Assembly: GCA_017465055.1 (NCBI GenBank)
Contig: JAFTWZ010000037.1
Location: 1 to 41,621, forward strand
Source: Alistipes sp.
GTDB taxonomy: Bacteria; Bacteroidota; Bacteroidia; Bacteroidales; Rikenellaceae
Direction of reading: 5' to 3'
DNA length: 41,621 nt
A program made the position numbers and the translations under genes. Numbering within the stretch: position 1 is the first letter of the stretch; every line of letters starts with the position of its first letter. The notes beneath the pieces were generated by a model that did no database searches, had not been told where the DNA came from, and saw only the letters and a list, made by a program, of their open reading frames with translations. Shown here piece by piece: positions 31,835-40,071 of the stretch.

Positions 31835-34366
31835 TTAGTAAGCTCTAACACAACGTACATTGTAGCCATTAGCCCACGCCGAGCCAGCGCCAGCGTTATA
31901 GTATGGATCATTAAATGTGAAGCAGTAGGCAGTCTCGGCCACCTCAAGCTCCGAGCTCCAAATCTTGATATAGCCAGTGTCGTTCTGCACGCTCATCAAG
32001 GCTCCTGCATCTGATGGGTGAGCACTACGGTAGCCCGCCAATGGGAACCATACGCTCTGACCATCGGCAGCCGTGTACTCAAAACCCTCGTACTGGGTAA
32101 ATACGCAGCTTGTCGATACGAGCGATACCCACATAGCCTTGCGAGGTACCTGGTAGCCAACAGGACAAGGATCGTAGTTGCTCTTCTGGAATGGACGCCA
32201 TAGGCTCTTGTCGGCATCATATATAATGTTGCTCCACTCGCTGCTCTCGAAGTTATCCTTCTTCACCCAGTCGGCCTTGCTGGCGTTAGGATCGCCATTT
32301 AAGAATGTCATAGGGTGGGCCGTAGCGTAGGCGATAGAGCCATTCTCAGTGGTAGTGTTATCCATAGCCCACTTAGCCTCGGCGTATGCAGGGTTGCAGA
32401 CGGTGAGCGTAGAGCTATTTCCAAATGGCTTGGTAATATTCATCCAGCCGCCATTCTGCGTATCGCGTGCGCGCTCCTCAGCCTTGTCGCCGATGAATGG
32501 GTCCTTACGTCCCCACTGGTAGTAGAGGCCGAAGGTCTCGTAGCCATCAGCGCGGTCGGCCGATGTAGCACCGAGGTTACGGTCCATACAGTAGTAGCCG
32601 TCGGTCTGGCCACCACTCTGAGGTATGGCGTTATTCTGGAAGTCGATTACGGCAGGCATATCGGTAATCCATATGTGCCACGACCAGAGGATAGCACCCG
32701 AGGCGTCGAAGGCTGCCAAGAGAGCATTGCCCTCCTTGCCTGTAGCTGTGAAGGTAACAAGACCATCGGCATAGTTGATATCCGAGATAAGAGCATTGCC
32801 TGACTCGCCCTCTATGGCCGATACCCATAACCAGTCAACATTAGCGATGCCATTTACTGGGGTGTTGTCCACCAAGCGAGTCTTGAACGAGTACTCGCCA
32901 GCATCGTGAATCATATAGCAGTTAGCATAGCCGAGCTTCGAGAGGTCGTTGCCATCGTTCTGGTGGCTCTCCCACTCGATAGCCTTATACTCGCATACGG
33001 CGTTACGCTCTACGGTGCAACCCTCAAGCTCGATAGAGTAGGTCTGGCCTGTGGTAGCCTCAAGCGTGAGGGTAAGACCCTCGGTATACTCCGCAGCAGG
33101 GACAACAAAGCGCAGAGTTAGGCCGCCAACGAGGCTTGCTCCCGAAGTGCCGCAATCGAAGATAACATCCTTCGATGCGTCGTTACCGAGCGAGAAGCGG
33201 GGTGTGTCGGTAGACATATCTACAACGCCCGAGCCCGAAAGGCGGCGATTCTCCTTGCCCGAAAGGGTAGCCTTGCGAAGGTTGTGCTCGCCCTGGACCT
33301 CTATGGTGATAACGCCTGCCAAGTAGCTAAACTCGAGGTTGTTAGTTGTAGACTTAGTCACGGCTGGGTTGATAGATACATACTGGGTATTCATTGCCTG
33401 GGTTGTAGGCAGAGATACACGCATAGTAGTGCCGCTAACACCATTTACCGATGTCGATGATGTCGAAGCGATATATAGCTCTGCGGTAGCTACAGGGCCA
33501 AACTCACCCTTCTCTGCGTCGGCAACTTGCGCAGGAGTACCATTAATATATAGTACCGACGATGCGCTCCAAGCGTGTGCCGTGCCAAAGGCGTCAGCCT
33601 CCATAGTTGCGGTCACGTAGGTAGGAGGTACAGCATCTGGCTCGTAAGCGATGTTGACCTCAGATGTCTCGCCACGGCGAACCTCAGTGGCCGACACATC
33701 GATGCCGCTCATAATCTCGTCGTCAGCGCCATAGAGCGTTACGACAAAGCCTGAATACGTTGCAGCAGGGAGTGCTACGGCAATCTCAGCAGGGAGAGCT
33801 ACACCCTCGCCAGCATCGTAGGTCACGGAGCGTGAGCCGCTATCCGAGAGCTTTAGCTTAGGGCTGCCAGCAAAGTTAAGGTCGATACTACCCTCGCCAG
33901 CAAGTGCTGTGTCGAGCGAGCTAACAACAGCCTTCTTAATGGTACCGTTACCCTTGATGTTGAGCACTAACTGGCCCATCACGTTCTTGAAAACGAGATT
34001 TGTGGTATTGGCCGAAGCAACCATAGGCTGCATCGTAGAGAGATTAGCTCCCTGCATAGCTGGGAGCTCCAACCCAAGCGTAGTGCCCTCGATAGAGCCA
34101 CTGCCGAAGTCATAGGCGGCGTAGTAGTTCTCGGCCTCGGCCACGTTGTCAATCTTAATGGTTGAAGAGCCACCCTCGGATGCGGTGAATGTAGTGCCGT
34201 TGATTACAAACTCATCGCCAGTGTTCCACACGCGACCATTCTCCAACGTTGCGTAGATGGTGACGCTCTTACCTGTAGGTTCCTGTACAGGCTCCTTCTC
34301 ACACGATGATAGTGCGCACACAAGTGCCGCCATCACCGTAAACAAAAAGAACATTTGCTTTTTCAT
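31835..34366 (-). CDS. Fimbrillin-like/FISUMP-domain lipoprotein
   Basis: This 843-residue lipoprotein (Cys 22 in VCALSSC, then EKEP) has an internal duplication. Residues 30-245 and 255-465 are two diverged copies of a fimbrillin-like domain, each with an early INGT strand (FVINGTTF, LYINGTPA), a TTNLVF or TTNNLEF strand and a VALPAATYSG or FVVPAAEYTE strand. A beta domain follows at about 480-590 (LGYANCYMIHDAGEYSFKTR). The C-terminal part carries the FISUMP signature: CMDRNLGATSADRADG, YYQWGRKDPF, DPCPVGYQVP, WFPLAGYRSAH and the terminal NGYNVRCVRAY. FISUMP domains are Cys-containing modules of surface proteins in Fibrobacteres and Bacteroidota. It is first in an operon with the LRR lipoprotein and has its own promoter. 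Confidence 0.86.
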   Translation of the reverse strand: MKKQMFFLFTVMAALVCALSSCEKEPVQEPTGKSVTIYATLENGRVWNTGDEFVINGTTFTASEGGSSTIKIDNVAEAENYYAAYDFGSGSIEGTTLGLELPAMQGANLSTMQPMVASANTTNLVFKNVMGQLVLNIKGNGTIKKAVVSSLDTALAGEGSIDLNFAGSPKLKLSDSGSRSVTYDAGEGVALPAEIAVALPAATYSGFVVTLYGADDEIMSGIDVSATEVRRGETSEVNIAYEPDAVPPTYVTATMEADAFGTAHAWSASSVLYINGTPAQVADAEKGEFGPVATAELYIASTSSTSVNGVSGTTMRVSLPTTQAMNTQYVSINPAVTKSTTNNLEFSYLAGVITIEVQGEHNLRKATLSGKENRRLSGSGVVDMSTDTPRFSLGNDASKDVIFDCGTSGASLVGGLTLRFVVPAAEYTEGLTLTLEATTGQTYSIELEGCTVERNAVCEYKAIEWESHQNDGNDLSKLGYANCYMIHDAGEYSFKTRLVDNTPVNGIANVDWLWVSAIEGESGNALISDINYADGLVTFTATGKEGNALLAAFDASGAILWSWHIWITDMPAVIDFQNNAIPQSGGQTDGYYCMDRNLGATSADRADGYETFGLYYQWGRKDPFIGDKAEERARDTQNGGWMNITKPFGNSSTLTVCNPAYAEAKWAMDNTTTENGSIAYATAHPMTFLNGDPNASKADWVKKDNFESSEWSNIIYDADKSLWRPFQKSNYDPCPVGYQVPRKAMWVSLVSTSCVFTQYEGFEYTAADGQSVWFPLAGYRSAHPSDAGALMSVQNDTGYIKIWSSELEVAETAYCFTFNDPYYNAGAGSAWANGYNVRCVRAY

Positions 34367-34468
34367 TTTTTTATTAAATGTAGTTTAATAATGCCCCGAG
34401 CTAATCGCCATCATTGGCTGTTGACGATTAATTTGGGTGAATTAATAAATTATTGTGAATCCGGGATG

Positions 34469-34498
34469 CAAAGATAACTAAATTTACCTATCTTGCAA
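34469..34498 (-). promoter_or_regulatory. Promoter of the FISUMP/LRR lipoprotein operon
   Basis: Minus-strand TTG (complement 34496-34498) is followed after 19 nt by TATCTTTG (complement 34469-34476). The leader of about 95 nt contains a modest hairpin (TAATCG with CGATTA, about 34402-34430). The rest of the 34367-34755 gap, up to the next gene on the plus strand, shows nothing I recognise. Confidence 0.85.
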
Positions 34499-34755
34499 TA
34501 TTCCTTTTTAAAAATCGAAGATATGTTTAAAGTCTTGCCAAAGTGACCAAAATATCGCTATAAGGCGAATGCCTCAGTATGTATGTGCGAAATGAATTGT
34601 GGCTCGGAGGTTGCTATTTGAATAAATTGTGCTACCTTTATAGTCGCTATCTGCACCGAGGCAGCCAATGTGTTTGGTTGTGTTGAGTCATCGTTGAAAA
34701 TGCAGTGGCGATGAGTAGTTGGCAAATTAGCAGAGAATAAATAACATATATCCAA

Positions 34756-35508
34756 ATGATTATGAAGAGACTATTAACCCTTATTGCACTATCTATTGCC
34801 GCCATCGGCTCACTTATGGCCCAGGAGGCACCTTTTACAGCCGACCGTCCAGGTGCATCTACCGGTCCAGCGACTGTGGTGCGTGGCGTAGTGCAGCTCG
34901 AGCAGGGCATACAGTACGATGGAGATGGTGGCTATGGCTCATTTACCTTCAGCAACACGTTGTTGCGCTATGGCCTCTTCGAGCGTATGGAGCTGCGTAT
35001 CGGTGGCGACGCTCTTATCCACCACGAGTCTCAGAGGTGGCAGGCGGCATTTGCAGGACTTAGTGTGGGTACGAAGATTGGTTGCTTCGAGGGTCGCGGA
35101 GCTATACCTGCTGTCTCGGTGCTCGCCGACTTTGCCATACCTGGTACGGCAAGTCGCGGCTTCGAAACTGAGCACTTTGCCCCTTCGCTCTATCTGCTCT
35201 TCGAGAACGAGGTGTGTGACTGGATGAGTGTGGGCTATAACGTTGGTGCTGAGTGGGATGGCTCGCAACCAGCACCACAGACCTTTGTGGCTCTATGTCT
35301 CGGTTTTGCGCCTACCGAGAGGCTTGGTTGCTTTGCCGAGAGTTACAACTACTTCTCGCGCTGGGGTAATAGCTACTGCATAGACTTCGGCTTGAACTAT
35401 ATGGTGGGGCGTAAGCTACAACTTGACATCGCCGCAAACCTCGATCTGCTATCTCCCGGTAAGTGTTGGGCAGTAAGCTTTGGTGTGGCGTGGCAGATAA
35501 ATAAGTAG
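34756..35508 (+). CDS. Outer-membrane transporter-like protein (MetA-deg type)
   Basis: The 250-residue protein has a signal peptide (MKRLLTLIALSIAAIGSLMA, cleaved before QEAPF). The mature part starts FTADRPGASTGPATVVRGVV with QLEQGIQYDGDG, the typical opening of the Phenol_MetA_deg family of outer-membrane barrels. Alternating strands continue to the end (MVGRKLQLDIAANLDLLSPG, AVSFGVAWQINK). Despite the family name, members are mostly uncharacterised channels or structural barrels. The start at 34756 gives MIMKRL; the ATG two codons later (34762) is equally good. No promoter box was found, and the gene stands alone between the FISUMP promoter and the tRNA. Confidence 0.8.
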   Translation: MIMKRLLTLIALSIAAIGSLMAQEAPFTADRPGASTGPATVVRGVVQLEQGIQYDGDGGYGSFTFSNTLLRYGLFERMELRIGGDALIHHESQRWQAAFAGLSVGTKIGCFEGRGAIPAVSVLADFAIPGTASRGFETEHFAPSLYLLFENEVCDWMSVGYNVGAEWDGSQPAPQTFVALCLGFAPTERLGCFAESYNYFSRWGNSYCIDFGLNYMVGRKLQLDIAANLDLLSPGKCWAVSFGVAWQINK

Positions 35509-35613
35509 GTCAAGGTGGCTAATAACGTGGCGATGCAATAGCCCAAAGAGGCCAATAAAATGGTTTACCGACCATATTTCGAGCTATTAAAATAAAAATA
35601 TCTCGTTTGTTGG

Positions 35614-35643
35614 TTTGTATTTCCAATTTTTTCACTATCTTTG
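35614..35643 (+). promoter_or_regulatory. Promoter of tRNA(CAU)
   Basis: TTTG at 35614-35617 is followed after 18 nt by TATCTTTG at 35636-35643, 24 nt before the tRNA. Confidence 0.8.
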
Positions 35644-35666
35644 CACCCACGTAACGTGAAAACGTT

Positions 35667-35740
<74 letters not shown>

Positions 35741-35741
35741 C

Positions 35742-35777
35742 AAAAGAGGTCAGCTAAGTAATTGGCTGACCTCTTTT
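35742..35777 (+). terminator. Intrinsic terminator after tRNA(CAU)
   Basis: AAAAGAGGTCAGC (35742-35754) pairs perfectly with GCTGACCTCTTTT (35765-35777), followed by one more T. It also faces the end of hom on the other strand and can serve both. Confidence 0.92.
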
Positions 35778-35799
35778 TGTTTGTTGTAGCTTCGACCAG

Positions 35800-36981
35800 T
35801 TAGTCAAGCGGATAGGCTGCGACGAAACAGTCGCCCGTGCGGAGCTGCTCCTGGTGCGCCTTAAGGTTGGCAATCGACACATCGCCAATGATATAGCTAT
35901 ACTCCTCGGAGGTGTACTGCTCGCGTATCTTACTAAAGTTAAGCAGGTGTCGCTGCTCCTCGGTTCTGTAGCGGAAGTAGATGCGGAAACTGTGCTCGGT
36001 GGTGTAGTGTGGTAGTACCGAGTCGTTACGCTTCTTATACTCGTAGCGGTAGTTATAGGCACAGGCCGTAATATCGCTAAGCACGGCCGAGCCAGTAGGG
36101 TGGCCACCAGCGCCGCGACCGAACATAAACTGCTTGTCGTAAAAGAGTCCCTTGATAACTACGCCGTTGAACTCATCCTCGACGCTATAGATGTACTTGT
36201 TGCGCGAGATAAGCTGTGGCAACACACACATAATAAGACTATCGCCGACCTTCTCGACGTGTGCAACGAGCTTTATACGGCGATCCTTCTCGCGAGCAAA
36301 GCGTATGTCCGAGTCGTTCATAGTCGAGATGCCGTAGGTCAGAATCTCGTCGGGTGCTACGTATACGCCGAAGGCGTGCACGGTGATGATTATCAGTTTG
36401 TAGAGCGAGTCCCAGCCGTCGATGTCGAGCGTGGGGTTGCTCTCGGCAAAGCCTAAATCCTGAGCTAAGCGCAGGGCGTCGTCGTAGGACATATTCTCAT
36501 TAAATATCTTTGAGAGGATGAAGTTTGACGAGCCGTTGAGGATGCCCTTAACCGAGCAGAGCAGGTCGTTATCGTAGTACTCCTCGAGGTTACGGATTAC
36601 GGGTATCGAGCCGCAGGCCGAGGCGTCGTAGAGGAGCGGAGTGTTGTACTGCTCCTGCAGGTCTATAAGCTCGAGGATATGGTGGCCGAGCATCTTCTTA
36701 TTTCCCGAGACTACGGGGATGCGGCTCTTAAGTGCGCGCTTGACAATGGTGTATGCCGCCTCGGCATCGTCGATAACCTCGACGATAAGGTTTATCTCGG
36801 GGTCGTTGAATATCTGGTCGGCATCGTCGGTAAACTCAGCGTCGACACCGCGATCCTTCGTTATGTCGCGCACGCAGATGCGGCGGATATGTACGCTCTC
36901 CGACTCTATGCGGTCGAGTACGTCGTAGAGGCCTCGGCCCACGTTGCCAAAGCCAAAGAGTCCTATGTTCAATCGTTTCAT
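35800..36981 (-). CDS. hom: Homoserine dehydrogenase (monofunctional)
   Basis: This 393-residue enzyme reduces aspartate semialdehyde to homoserine with NAD(P)H. The cofactor loop is LFGFGNVGRGL (residues 8-18). SGNKKMLGHH at 92-101, ASACGSIPVIRNL at 120-132 and VKGILNGSSNFILSKI at 144-159 are family motifs. The catalytic Asp and Lys fit D191 and K195 in DGWDSLYKL, with E180 in LGFAESNPT. There is no fused aspartokinase, unlike the bifunctional ThrA commonly found in Bacteroidota, and I see no classical C-terminal ACT regulatory domain, though the last 60 residues are unassigned. It is the last gene of metY-metX-hom, 78 bp after metX, which suggests it is dedicated to methionine synthesis. 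The gap has a GAGAGG/CCTCTC inverted repeat. Confidence 0.92.
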   Translation of the reverse strand: MKRLNIGLFGFGNVGRGLYDVLDRIESESVHIRRICVRDITKDRGVDAEFTDDADQIFNDPEINLIVEVIDDAEAAYTIVKRALKSRIPVVSGNKKMLGHHILELIDLQEQYNTPLLYDASACGSIPVIRNLEEYYDNDLLCSVKGILNGSSNFILSKIFNENMSYDDALRLAQDLGFAESNPTLDIDGWDSLYKLIIITVHAFGVYVAPDEILTYGISTMNDSDIRFAREKDRRIKLVAHVEKVGDSLIMCVLPQLISRNKYIYSVEDEFNGVVIKGLFYDKQFMFGRGAGGHPTGSAVLSDITACAYNYRYEYKKRNDSVLPHYTTEHSFRIYFRYRTEEQRHLLNFSKIREQYTSEEYSYIIGDVSIANLKAHQEQLRTGDCFVAAYPLD

Positions 36982-37059
36982 ATGCTATCTATTTATGGCG
37001 TATTCAATATAATTAGTAAATAGGTCTATCGTAGTCGAGAGGTTTGTACACTGTTACTT

Positions 37060-38082
37060 TTAGCCTCTCCCTAAAAAATTCTCAATGATTGTGTTTAGCT
37101 TCTCGTGCTCTACGAGGAAGCCGTCGTGACCAAACTCCGACTCTATGAGGTGATACTCCGCCGTGGCGATGTGCTCCCTTAGTGGCCTATGTGCCTCTGG
37201 TGGGAATAGTATGTCGGACGAGATGGCCACGATGAGCGTGCGCGCCTCGATGCGTCGCAATGCCTCGGCGATAGAGCCTCTGCCACGCGCAATGTTGTGT
37301 GAGTCGACAGCCTCCGAGAGTCGGTAGTACGACAGCGCGTTAAACCTGCGGCGTAGCTTCTCGCCCTGGTACTGCTGGTAGCTGTGTGCTCGGCGCTCGA
37401 ACGATACCTCTGTGGCGTCGCCTATCTCCTGTTGCGTAGCGTTGTAGGCCGCACCTCCGCGATAGCTTATGAGGGCTATCGAGCGTGCCACGGCCATACC
37501 ATCTATGCCGGCATCGTCGCGCCTCTCTCCCCACGTCGGGTCGAGACGTATGGCCATACGCTGCGACTCGTTGAAGGCTGCAGCCCAGGGCTCGGAGCAG
37601 GTGGTGGTGGCTATAAGCGCAAGGTGCTCGGCAAACTGAGGCTCGGAGATAGCCCACTCCATAGCCTGAAAGCCGCCTATCGAGCTGCCTATGAGCATCT
37701 TAACGCGCTCGATGCCAAGATGCTTGGCCAGCAATCTGTGGCACGTGACCATATCGCGCACCGTGATGCGCGGAAAGTCGTAGTAGTACTTCTCGCCAGT
37801 CTCGGGGTTGATCGACAAGGGCGAAGTGGTGCCATAGTGCGAGCCGAGGAAGTTGGCGCATATAACAAAGTAGCGCTCGGGGTCGAGAAAGCGCCCCTGC
37901 TCTACGGTGTGTGGCCACCAGTCGGCAACATCGGAGTTGGCCGTCAGCGCGTGACACACCCATATGATGTTGTCGCGCTGGGCGTTTATCTTGCCGTAGG
38001 TGTCGTAGACGATATCTACCCCCTTGAGCACCGCCCCCGACTCGAGCGTTATAGCCTCGTTATGATGGTATATATGGCTCAT
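37060..38082 (-). CDS. metX: Homoserine O-acetyltransferase (MetX family)
   Basis: With the start at 38082 the protein has 340 residues and begins MSHIYHHNEAITLESGAVLK. It is an alpha/beta hydrolase-fold acyltransferase that activates homoserine, normally with acetyl-CoA. The nucleophile is in LIGSSIGGFQAMEW (Ser134), the Asp in VAISSDILFPPEAH and the His in EFGHDGFLVEHEKL. CHALTANSDVADWWP near the front and NFLGSHYGTTSP (oxyanion and substrate region) are family motifs. Acetyl rather than succinyl specificity follows from pairing with metY but was not proven residue by residue. An in-frame ATG at 38142 would overlap the end of metY by 50 bp and add 20 residues unlike the family; the start at 38082 leaves a 10-bp gap. 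Confidence 0.92.
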   Translation of the reverse strand: MSHIYHHNEAITLESGAVLKGVDIVYDTYGKINAQRDNIIWVCHALTANSDVADWWPHTVEQGRFLDPERYFVICANFLGSHYGTTSPLSINPETGEKYYYDFPRITVRDMVTCHRLLAKHLGIERVKMLIGSSIGGFQAMEWAISEPQFAEHLALIATTTCSEPWAAAFNESQRMAIRLDPTWGERRDDAGIDGMAVARSIALISYRGGAAYNATQQEIGDATEVSFERRAHSYQQYQGEKLRRRFNALSYYRLSEAVDSHNIARGRGSIAEALRRIEARTLIVAISSDILFPPEAHRPLREHIATAEYHLIESEFGHDGFLVEHEKLNTIIENFLGRG

Positions 38083-38092
38083 AGTCGAGAGT

Positions 38093-39376
38093 CTAAATAT
38101 TTGCCAGTGCCTGTTCGTAGTCGGCGATGATGTCCTCGACATCCTCCAGGCCGAGCGATATGCGTAGCAACGTAGGTGTGATACCTGCGGCGCGCTTCGC
38201 CTCGTCCGAGAGCTGCTTATGTGTCGTCGAGGCTGGGTGCGTAACTACGCTTATAGAGTCACCTATCATAGTCATATTGCCCGAGAGTTTAAGTCCCTCG
38301 ACAAAGCGTACGGTAGAGTCTAAGTCGCCCTTAAGCTCGATGGTCATAACAGGAGCTGCGCCAAAACGGAAATACTTTTGTGCCAACTTATAGGTTGGGT
38401 GTGAGTCGAAACCTACGAAGCTCACGCGCTCCACCTTAGGGTGGTTCTTGCAATACTCCGCAAGGCGATATGTCGACTCTACCTCGTGCTTAACGCGTAG
38501 CGAGAGGGTCTCTAAACCGATGAGCATAAGGTAGGCATCGAAGGGCGAGGGACAGCAGCCGAAGTCGCGCATACCATCGACGCGGCACTTGACGATAAAG
38601 GCTTGATTGCCAAAGGCGTCGTATAAGTTAAGGCCGTGATATCCCTCCGAAGGGCCATCTATCGTCGGGAATTTACCCGAGGCGCGCCAGTCGAACTTAC
38701 CGCTGTCGACGATGACGCCACCCATAGCCGTGCCGTGGCCATTTATCCACTTTGTCGCCGAGTCGGTGATTATATCTGCGCCCCAATCGAATGGGTTGCA
38801 GAGGTATCCTCCTGCGCCGAAGGTGTTGTCGACGATAAGGGGTATGTTGTTGCTATGTGCCACCTCGGCCAGTGCCTCGATGTCGGCCACGCGGCAGGTG
38901 GGGTTACCCATCGACTCGACAAAGAGTGCGCGTGTGTTGCCATCAACTAAGGCGGCCATATCCTCGGGGCTGTCGCTCTTGGCCAAGCGACACTCTATGC
39001 CCACGTTGCGCAGCGAAATGACAAACTGGTTGTGCGTACCTCCGTAGAGATATGGCGAGGCCACGATATTCTCTCCTGCGGCTGCAAGTGCCGTTACCGT
39101 AAGCAGTATGGCCGACATTCCCGCTGCTGTAGCCAGTGCGCCAACACCATCGTATAGGGCGGCAATGCGCTCCTCGTAGGCTGCGGTGGTGGGGTTATGC
39201 AGACGGGTGTATATGTAGCCCGGCTCGCTGAGCGTAAAAAGGTTGGCGGCATAGTCGCACGTAGGAAAGTGGTATGCTGCCGTAGGGTGTATGGCTATAC
39301 CACGTGCGTTGGTCTGGTCTACGTGGTAGCCTCCGTGTATCTGTCGCGTCTCGAAACGCAGTTTGTTATCTGACAT
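38093..39376 (-). CDS. metY: O-acetylhomoserine sulfhydrylase
   Basis: The PLP enzyme of 427 residues joins O-acetylhomoserine with sulfide to give homocysteine. Features are FETRQIHGGYHVDQTNARGI at the front, YIYTRLHNPTTAAYEERIAA, ASPYLYGGTHNQF, FVESMGNPT, IPLIVDNTFGAGGYLCNP and the PLP lysine in DSATKWINGHGTAMGG (K209). Length and the PIHPTAAY-like start fit the Cys/Met metabolism PLP family of the MetY type rather than MetB or MetC. It is the first structural gene of the met operon. Upstream lie about 130 nt of structured leader and a short Met-rich ORF. A possible secondary -7 box (TATATTTG, complement 39399-39406) is 23 nt before the start but has no good -33 partner. Confidence 0.95.
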   Translation of the reverse strand: MSDNKLRFETRQIHGGYHVDQTNARGIAIHPTAAYHFPTCDYAANLFTLSEPGYIYTRLHNPTTAAYEERIAALYDGVGALATAAGMSAILLTVTALAAAGENIVASPYLYGGTHNQFVISLRNVGIECRLAKSDSPEDMAALVDGNTRALFVESMGNPTCRVADIEALAEVAHSNNIPLIVDNTFGAGGYLCNPFDWGADIITDSATKWINGHGTAMGGVIVDSGKFDWRASGKFPTIDGPSEGYHGLNLYDAFGNQAFIVKCRVDGMRDFGCCPSPFDAYLMLIGLETLSLRVKHEVESTYRLAEYCKNHPKVERVSFVGFDSHPTYKLAQKYFRFGAAPVMTIELKGDLDSTVRFVEGLKLSGNMTMIGDSISVVTHPASTTHKQLSDEAKRAAGITPTLLRISLGLEDVEDIIADYEQALANI

Positions 39377-39424
39377 AGTATCTATGGTTTGGTTTATACA
39401 AATATACGCAAAATAGTCGCTCCG

Positions 39425-39516
39425 CCATCATCGTTATGACGGTCTGTAAAATATGTGTTCGGTTGGGGGTGGTAGCACGTAGCTACACAATAGGAAGTAG
39501 TGTGCCTAACGGCACA
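39425..39516 (-). promoter_or_regulatory. Structured leader of the met operon (three hairpins)
   Basis: Read as RNA on the minus strand, three hairpins follow the leader ORF. H1 (39501-39516) pairs TGTGCC with GGCACA around GTTA and contains the stop codon of the leader ORF. H2 (39472-39486) pairs GTAGC with GCTAC. H3 (39425-39442) pairs CCGTCAT with ATGATGG (one G-T) around AACG, with TATTTT about 10 nt later. GGCAC of H1 could instead pair with a downstream GTGC at H2, so alternative folds are possible. No strong hairpin directly followed by a T-run was found, so transcription attenuation is not proven; translational control is equally possible. No SAM riboswitch motif was recognised. Confidence 0.5.
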
Positions 39517-39637
39517 TTCGCATAGACATCATATACATAGAGATAGCAACTGCTGTCGACATCTGAGCAGTCACATCCTCATAAATAGTCTTACTGCCTT
39601 TTGCAGTTTGAAGTATGTTGTCTATTGCGAAGTTCAT
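39506..39637 (-). CDS. Met-rich leader peptide of the met operon (43 aa)
   Basis: The ORF starts MNFAIDNILQTAKGSKTIYE and ends ISMYMMSMRMCR. Six of its seven Met residues lie in the last 18 codons, five of them within eight residues (positions 34-41). The start codon is only about 20 nt after a perfect promoter, so it is the first thing translated on the metY-metX-hom transcript. Its stop codon is inside a 6-bp hairpin, and two more hairpins precede metY. It has no signal peptide or recognisable domain. This is the classical layout of an amino-acid leader peptide whose translation senses charged tRNA-Met. The function is inferred from context and composition; it could instead be an unrelated small protein. 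Confidence 0.6.
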   Translation of the reverse strand: MNFAIDNILQTAKGSKTIYEDVTAQMSTAVAISMYMMSMRMCR

Positions 39638-39656
39638 TTGTAGTTCGTAGGTTTTG

Positions 39657-39688
39657 CAAAGATAGGTAAAAAAATCGGTATATACAAA
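39657..39688 (-). promoter_or_regulatory. Promoter of the leader peptide and met operon
   Basis: Minus-strand TTTG (complement 39685-39688), 20 nt, then TATCTTTG (complement 39657-39664): a full consensus match. The expected transcription start is near 39650, giving a leader of about 275 nt before metY. Confidence 0.88.
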
Positions 39689-39717
39689 TGGTTTGCACGG
39701 TCAGTCTGCTCGACACT

Positions 39718-39921
39718 CTACTTTTGCACCACGACATTGCGAGCCTCGATGCGTCCGTCGTCTGCCGTCGCAACGTCAAACTCTACGCGCCAGTTATGCT
39801 TCAAGGTGCGATACCCCTCCTTCACCACGGCTGTGTAGTGAACGTAGACATCCTCCCCTGCCTCCGAGGTTATGAAGCCGTAGCCACGCTTATCGTCGAA
39901 CCATTTAACGCGCCCTTTCAT
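39718..39921 (-). CDS. Cold-shock domain protein (CspA family)
   Basis: This 67-residue protein is a single cold-shock domain. It starts MKGRVKWFDDKRGYGFITSE, with RNP1 (RGYGFI, residues 12-17) and RNP2 (VYVHYT, residues 25-30). The family binds single-stranded RNA or DNA and melts RNA structure. Both RNP motifs keep their aromatic residues except that RNP2 has Tyr-Val-His-Tyr where many CspA proteins have Phe-Val-His-Phe, a common variant. It has its own promoter and a very short leader, without the long cold-sensing 5' UTR of E. coli cspA. The met leader promoter begins 30 bp after its stop on the same strand. Confidence 0.93.
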   Translation of the reverse strand: MKGRVKWFDDKRGYGFITSEAGEDVYVHYTAVVKEGYRTLKHNWRVEFDVATADDGRIEARNVVVQK

Positions 39922-39944
39922 CCTATAGTTGCATTTTAGTAGTC

Positions 39945-39974
39945 CAAAGTTACGAAATTTATTATTTACGACAA
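39945..39974 (-). promoter_or_regulatory. Promoter of the cold-shock gene
   Basis: Minus-strand TTG (complement 39972-39974), 19 nt, then TAACTTTG (complement 39945-39952). The -7 box lies 23 nt before the ATG. Confidence 0.82.
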
Positions 39975-40002
39975 TACCATGATGCTAAAAAATTGCGTTA
40001 TA

Positions 40003-40034
40003 TTTGTAGAATCGGAGAAAATAGCATATATTTG
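40003..40034 (+). promoter_or_regulatory. Promoter of the lipoprotein/radical SAM operon
   Basis: TTTG at 40003-40006 is followed after 20 nt by TATATTTG at 40027-40034. It is divergent from the cold-shock promoter, and the ATG is 37 nt downstream. Confidence 0.82.
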
Positions 40035-40071
40035 TGAGGGTAAATGTTTCATATAATATAAACTGAAAACT

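Noticed and set aside
37060-38142. Longer metX reading frame starting at 38142
   Set aside because: It overlaps the coding end of metY by 50 bp and the extra 20 residues do not resemble the family; the ATG at 38082 gives a normal start.
39377-39650. SAM riboswitch upstream of metY
   Set aside because: I looked for the SAM-I core (AGAGNGGNGGAGGGA-like start and GGCCC segments) and for a compact SAM-II pseudoknot and saw neither. A covariance-model search would be decisive.
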